Shown here in pieces: positions 58,640-64,000 of a stretch of 64,000 nucleotides of DNA (positions are counted from its first letter, which is position 1; each line of letters begins with the position of its first letter). The notes under the pieces were generated by a model, which saw only the letters and a program-made list of their open reading frames with translations, did no database searches and was not told the origin of the DNA. Source of the stretch: Gordius sp. MW1 (taxonomy: Eukaryota; Nematomorpha; Gordioida; Gordea; Gordiidae); assembly GCA_964036665.1 (NCBI GenBank), contig OZ038532.1, forward strand, positions 1,488,001 to 1,552,000, in the 5' to 3' direction. Both the position numbers and the translations under genes were made by a program.

Positions 58640-59531
58640 TAAAAAAATATAAAAACGCGCTATAACTAAACGGATGGCATTGATCCGTGTATGAAAATCG
58701 TGTTGGATTTAACGATTTCCATTGTGATCTTTTGCCTGATATAAAAGTACTCCTAAAGAGACGCTGGAGATCGCTTTTCCAATTTGTTTCAGGAGAGCGA
58801 GAGCTTCAGCGCCTAAATTTCCAATTGTGGTTGCCAAAAATATTTGAAGATATATGAGGGAGCTTCTAACTGAATCTTTGTCCAATTTTTGAAACTAACA
58901 GAATGTGGCTCAATCAAAACTCCGGTGTTTGTCATTTTATTATAACTGGGTATGATATATAAGATTTTAAAAAAAGTTCCCAACTGTTTAGATACTTTAA
59001 GTGAAAAGACTTTATAAAGACTTAGTGTTAGATAAATTTAAGGTACTTTTTGTTTGATATCAAGTGCATGTTATGCATTTTTTTTAAAGCCATCCTAAAC
59101 ATGGGTGGAGCTGGATTTTGAGTTTAAAAGAAGCAGTTATAATTTATGGAGAGACAAAATAATTCTTAAATTTTTTGCTATAAATTTGACAAACCCTAAA
59201 TGTTTTTGAATGTCTCTTAAAGGTGGACCTTTTCCCCAATTAAATTTTAAAATATGCAAATTTTTATTCTTACCTAGAAAGCATCTAAATTTTTTTGAAA
59301 ATGGAGAAACACATTAACTGAGGCAACTAAATTTTTTAATTAAATAAAATTTAGATTGTGCTTAAAAAATGTGTATTATATTTCTACTATGTTATTCTCT
59401 ATTAATACCTGAATTTGCACATAAATAATCATACAAATAAAAAAAGCCATTGTTCAATCAAAATTTAAAACAGTTGTTATACTATTTTCCTTTGGTAATC
59501 ATATGGTACCCGTTCAACATTTCCTTTTAAT
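58640..59531. other. Upstream region of ribosomal protein S3 gene
   Basis: No gene or strong repeat was recognised. It likely holds the promoter. No convincing TATA box could be chosen in this AT-rich DNA. Confidence 0.4.
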
Positions 59532-60466
<935 letters not shown>

Positions 60467-60488
60467 ATATTTATTTTAATTGCCTACC

Positions 60489-60494
60489 AATAAA
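60489..60494 (+). terminator. Candidate polyadenylation signal of RpS3
   Basis: AATAAA begins 23 bp after the stop codon. This would give a short 3' UTR. Confidence 0.65.
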
Positions 60495-60499
60495 ATCTT

Positions 60500-61920
60500 T
60501 AAAGTTAATTTATAATTGTTATTGATACAATAGTTTAAAAGATAGGTGTTGAGAAAATTAGTATAGTATATAGTTTATGAAAGTTTACTTATTGCTCAGT
60601 TTAAAATCTTTTTTATGACATGGCAATGTAATAGGAGATCAACAATAGTGTTCACTTTGACTATTTAAATATTTATCAGAATATTCATCATAATCTTGAA
60701 ATATAAAGTAGTAGATCGCAAGCTATATTACTATATTGAAATTGTAAACTTAGATCACAAATGAAAATATTGTTTAGAAATTTACAAAGGTGAGATTTTG
60801 CAATCTTAGATTAGGTTTAAAATATTTATATTTGCCAAAAAAATTAACCCTTGTTTTAGTTTTAAAATAATTTCATTTCACCTGATTCTTTTTTTCCAGT
60901 GCGAAATCTGCTATTTAATTGGCATTTGTGAAGATAAAGTAGAACTAAATACACCTAGTTTGATTAAATGGATATTTATGCGGCATTACTATTTTCCTTA
61001 TGGGAGATGATTGTGACTTTTTATTTAATGTATGTTAAGAGTAAACTTATAAAAGAGAAGTTTTATTTTTTGCCTAGAAATGCTTAAAAAGACATTGGCA
61101 TGTAAAAGATTTGTTTTATCGTGGAAAGGAAAGTTTTATCCTACATTAATTATTTTTCTGAATATTTTTGCATAATATTAGACCCTATTGCAAAATTTGA
61201 GTTAAATGCCCTATGATTTTATTAGGTGGTAATTTAGTGGTTATTATTTTACAGCAACTTTCAGTATAAATATTTTTTGTAATACATTGATTCATGCTAA
61301 GTTAGAAGTTAAAACGAGGAATTATGAAATATAAAAAGCTTAAGAAATTACAGCTCTAAAGCATAAATATGGTCCGAACCCGGGCCACCATAATAGTTGG
61401 TGAGTGATGTAAAATCGAGTTTGAAGCTGTGTGGAATTTGCTCAGCGCAGCTCATTGTTCCGCTAGGTATATTCTATTGAAGCGTATTCATAAACAGCAA
61501 ATAGTGAAAAGAAGCACGACGAAATTTAAAAAGTGACGAGGGTAGGCGAAAGGGAAGATTGGGATATGAAAATGGCGACAAGGCCTCGAGGTGTTACTGT
61601 TTTGCTCTTAAAAGGTTCCCACTGAGGCATTCACGCAAGATTGATTGAGGTTCTAATGTCTTTTCTCGTTGGAAAATTCATACGATTCGTTGAGCCAATA
61701 ATTTCGTTGTCAGGTTAGTATTATCATACCTAAATCCGGCACGGTGGTAACGAGGCCTTTATGCCACGATGTAATGTTCATGTCTTGAGGGTGGGTTGTT
61801 ATCAGCCGGGCACCACCTAATGGTGAAGTAGATGGCTAGGAGTTATTCGAGTATGTGATAAAAACTAATTAGTGAGTGTTTCTAATTAGGACTTCCCTTC
61901 TTGATGGAAAAGCTGCCTGT
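60500..61920. other. Downstream of RpS3, no gene recognised
   Basis: AT-rich to about 61370. A more balanced stretch at 61370-61920 (including GTCCGAACCCGGGCCACC) has no clear frame on either strand and may be an old retroelement piece. Confidence 0.4.
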
Positions 61921-61924
61921 CGGT

Positions 61925-62130
61925 GAGTAGTGATGCCGAAAATTAGAGGAGAATCTCGATCCGAGAGAAATTATACATTGAAACAAGACGTTACAAGATT
62001 TTATCAATGAGATCTCGACTTAAAAACTTCTTTATTGATCATCGTGATTATAATATAGCAAATTTGGGTTTGAATCTTTTATTTTGTGATTCACATTCAG
62101 AATATTAGATGTAAATTAATATATTTTTAA
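61925..62130 (+). repeat. CTCG-repeat family copy next to hAT remnant
   Basis: TAGTGATGCCGAAAATTAG, GAATCTCGATCCGAGAGA, the ATTGATCATCGTGATTATAA block, then GTGATTCACATTCAGAATAT. Confidence 0.6.
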
Positions 62131-62360
62131 CAACTTTGTTTAGGGTAACCCAAGTAGCCTCGTTAAGTTAAAATTGTAATGAGTTTTTCTTATTCATAAA
62201 TTATGAGTGGCCCTTAGGTTATGTAAATACTTTTTATTGTTTTTATCTTTAGCATTTATACATATTACAGACATGACTCAAAATGAGTTCTGATGAAGTA
62301 GTAAATATTAATTAAACATCTTCAGATTTTGCAACGATTACATCATCCTCACTGATTATT

Positions 62361-62594
62361 ATGGATCGGTGGTTAATTAATCAAAATAATTATAAATTTT
62401 TAAAAGATGTAAAATATATCACATCGTCAACACGGCTGTCAGGCCTGGATAGCCGAGCATCACCCCTTATCCAAATATCTAAAGAAGCGGATCACCTTAG
62501 TGTGACAAACAGCTATTGGAAAAATTATATACCTGCAATGGCTAAAGATTTTTTTAGCACCTCGGCAACCTCTGTGGCTGCTGAAGGTAACTAA
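62361..62594 (+). pseudogene. hAT-like transposase C-terminal remnant
   Basis: The frame ends YWKNYIPAMAKDFFSTSATS followed by VAAEGN. This resembles the hAT dimerisation motif in which a W..N...P.LA..DFLS-P-TSVASE pattern is usual. The upstream part (MDRWLINQNNYKFLKDV) was not recognised. It lies between CTCG-repeat copies at 61925 and 62810, suggesting that these repeats are ends of a hAT family. It is distinct from the element at 29218. Confidence 0.5.
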
Positions 62595-62809
62595 TCCACT
62601 GAATTTCTGTGCGATTTCGCACTACACCTATATGAGCATAAGCTTTATTAAGAAAAAATATTTTATGGCTAAAGTATTTAAAAAATGGATCAACTAACTA
62701 TTTTGGAACATATTATGGAATCTTACCCTATTATAAAATCGTTTACTTATGGAATGTAAACGTTTTCGTTATGAAGTGGAATTTATATAAAACCTCGAAA
62801 CTCATCTTC

Positions 62810-63000
62810 CTTAGTGATGCGAAAAACCCGAGAAAATTGATCTCGAGCATTTGAAAAATTGACCCGAGATCGAGACGAGAATTTTGATGTCGAGACGAGA
62901 CGATACGAGATTTTTTCGGCAAGATCTCGACTTTTTTTTGATGGTTAGATTTTAGTAAATTATTGTGTATTTTAATTTGCATGATTTACATTTAAGATAT
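62810..63000 (+). repeat. CTCG-repeat family copy
   Basis: GTGATGCGAAAAACCCGAG, then GAGATCGAGACGAGAATTTT and GAGACGAGACGATACGAGAT, then the CATGATTTACATTTAAGATA block. Confidence 0.65.
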
Positions 63001-63151
63001 TACGTTTAAATCAATATGTATGGAATATATTTAATATTAAAAAAATTCCTAATGGTAGTAAATATTATATTTTTTACAAAAAAATTTAATTTGACAGTCA
63101 TTTACCTAAGTATGGTTGACCCTTAGGATATGTGATTAATTTTATATTATA

Positions 63152-63560
63152 CTAGCTGACCCGGCAAACGTTGTTTTGCTAAAAATACAAATTTCTTTAA
63201 TATAATAAAATTCGAGAAAACTTCAGCCATGTATGTAAGACGTCATTATTGTATATGATGCTATAAATGATGGCCGGGAAATGTCCGATATTTTTAAAAC
63301 GAAAAGGTATTTTAGGAATCTGAAAAAGCTATTTTACCCCTGGCCGCCCTGGGCATCTACGGCTAAATTTTCGCGCGAATCGGGCCGGTAGTTTCAGAGT
63401 TTAGCCCTTTTTTAAAACGAAATGTCCGATATTTTTAAAACTAAAAGGAATTTTAGGAATCTGAAAAAGCTATTTTACCCCTAGCCCCCCTGGGCATCTA
63501 CGGCTAAATTTTCGCGCGAATCGGGCCGGTAGTTTTAGAATTTAGCCCTTACATACTGTA
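63152..63560 (-). mobile_element. Helitron-like 3' end with internal duplication
   Basis: On the minus strand, AGCAAAACAACGTTTGCCGG is followed by GTCAGCTAG and T. This is the same hairpin-plus-CTAG terminus as at 40432 and related to 53846. Inside, a 141-bp segment is tandemly repeated at 63280-63420 and 63421-63550. Its shared core reads TTTTCGCGCGAATCGGGCC and GGTAGTTT. The element continues rightward to an unknown 5' end. Confidence 0.65.
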
Positions 63561-64000
63561 ATGGCTAGCGAGCGAAAAAAGGCTGAAGCGAAGGAATTAA
63601 AATACTTTATTTACCCTAATACGTCTAAATATTTACAATTATAAAGGCGATTTACAATTAAAATGATTGGCGACTGTAAAATTATCAAGTTTCTTAAAAT
63701 TACAATAAAAGGGGGAAAACGTATTGATTGGGATTATTTATAATGGGGCGACAATTACAAAGGTTTTAGAAGAAGTACAAGGTTTTGGGAAAAAGTTTAA
63801 GGACTGAATTTACAATGACTGAACTATTGATGTGGGATTTTGTTGAATCTTCCCAGGGTGGTGGGCTGGATTGAACGAGCAATATACGGGAAATCTTCAG
63901 ACGGGGCTGCGAAAATGAGAACCAGATGTGGCTGATTTAAAAATAAAAAGAAAAAGTAATTAATAAAAGAGAGCGTCAAAGAAACTTAGCCACTTCCGCG
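63560..64000. other. Right edge, nothing recognised
   Basis: No conserved coding motif was recognised on either strand. GC content rises after 63840, which might be part of another element extending beyond the window. Confidence 0.4.

Overview
This is a window of an AT-rich nuclear genome from an animal. It holds two recognisable host genes, and most of the rest is mobile DNA in several nested layers. The intact host genes are a single-exon seven-transmembrane receptor (8830-10113) and a complete five-exon ribosomal protein S3 gene (59532-60466) with introns of only 36-56 bp. The S3 protein, mariner, RTE, hAT and Helitron content suggest a protostome, perhaps an arthropod. No marker fixes the lineage, so the organism call is weak.

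Region by region. Positions 1-10,300 hold a minus-strand Ty3/gypsy remnant, then three copies of one receptor locus in a row: two truncated pseudogenes and one intact gene. A SINE-like pair interrupts copy 1, and a 1.6 kb DNA element sits upstream of the intact copy. A fourth copy lies at 36.0-40.1 kb and is split by a small LTR element. Positions 10.3-12.9 kb hold dispersed repeats and an RTE LINE remnant. Positions 12,911-21,897 hold a nested pair of Ty3/gypsy-like elements: element A (13,114-17,708) lies inside the 5' LTR of element B, and B keeps its 5-bp target duplication. Positions 22.2-27 kb hold RTE and gypsy remnants on the minus strand and a mariner (25,708-26,962). AT-rich tandem repeats follow.

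Positions 29,218-32,042 are a nearly complete hAT element with an 8-bp target duplication and a six-exon transposase carrying one frameshift. A 3' piece of a selenocysteine-tRNA-like sequence lies at 33,604-33,673. Positions 34-36 kb hold more LINE and gypsy debris. Positions 37.8-39.9 kb hold LTR element C, and 40.4-42.4 kb hold Helitron sequence with a 69-bp minisatellite derived from the Helitron N-terminal coding repeat. Positions 42.4-43.5 kb hold MITEs. Positions 45.85-55.25 kb form a very large inverted repeat with a 3.2 kb RTE-bearing spacer. Its right arm contains a Helitron whose insertion point can be read to the base from the other arm.

Positions 56,235-58,634 hold LTR element D, which lacks reverse transcriptase and RNase H. 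Ribosomal protein S3 follows, then hAT-related repeats, another Helitron end and an unannotated tail.

Taken together, the window is an archive of insertions with readable order. The receptor copies, nested LTR elements and inverted-repeat arms act as mutual references that reveal empty sites, target duplications and relative ages.
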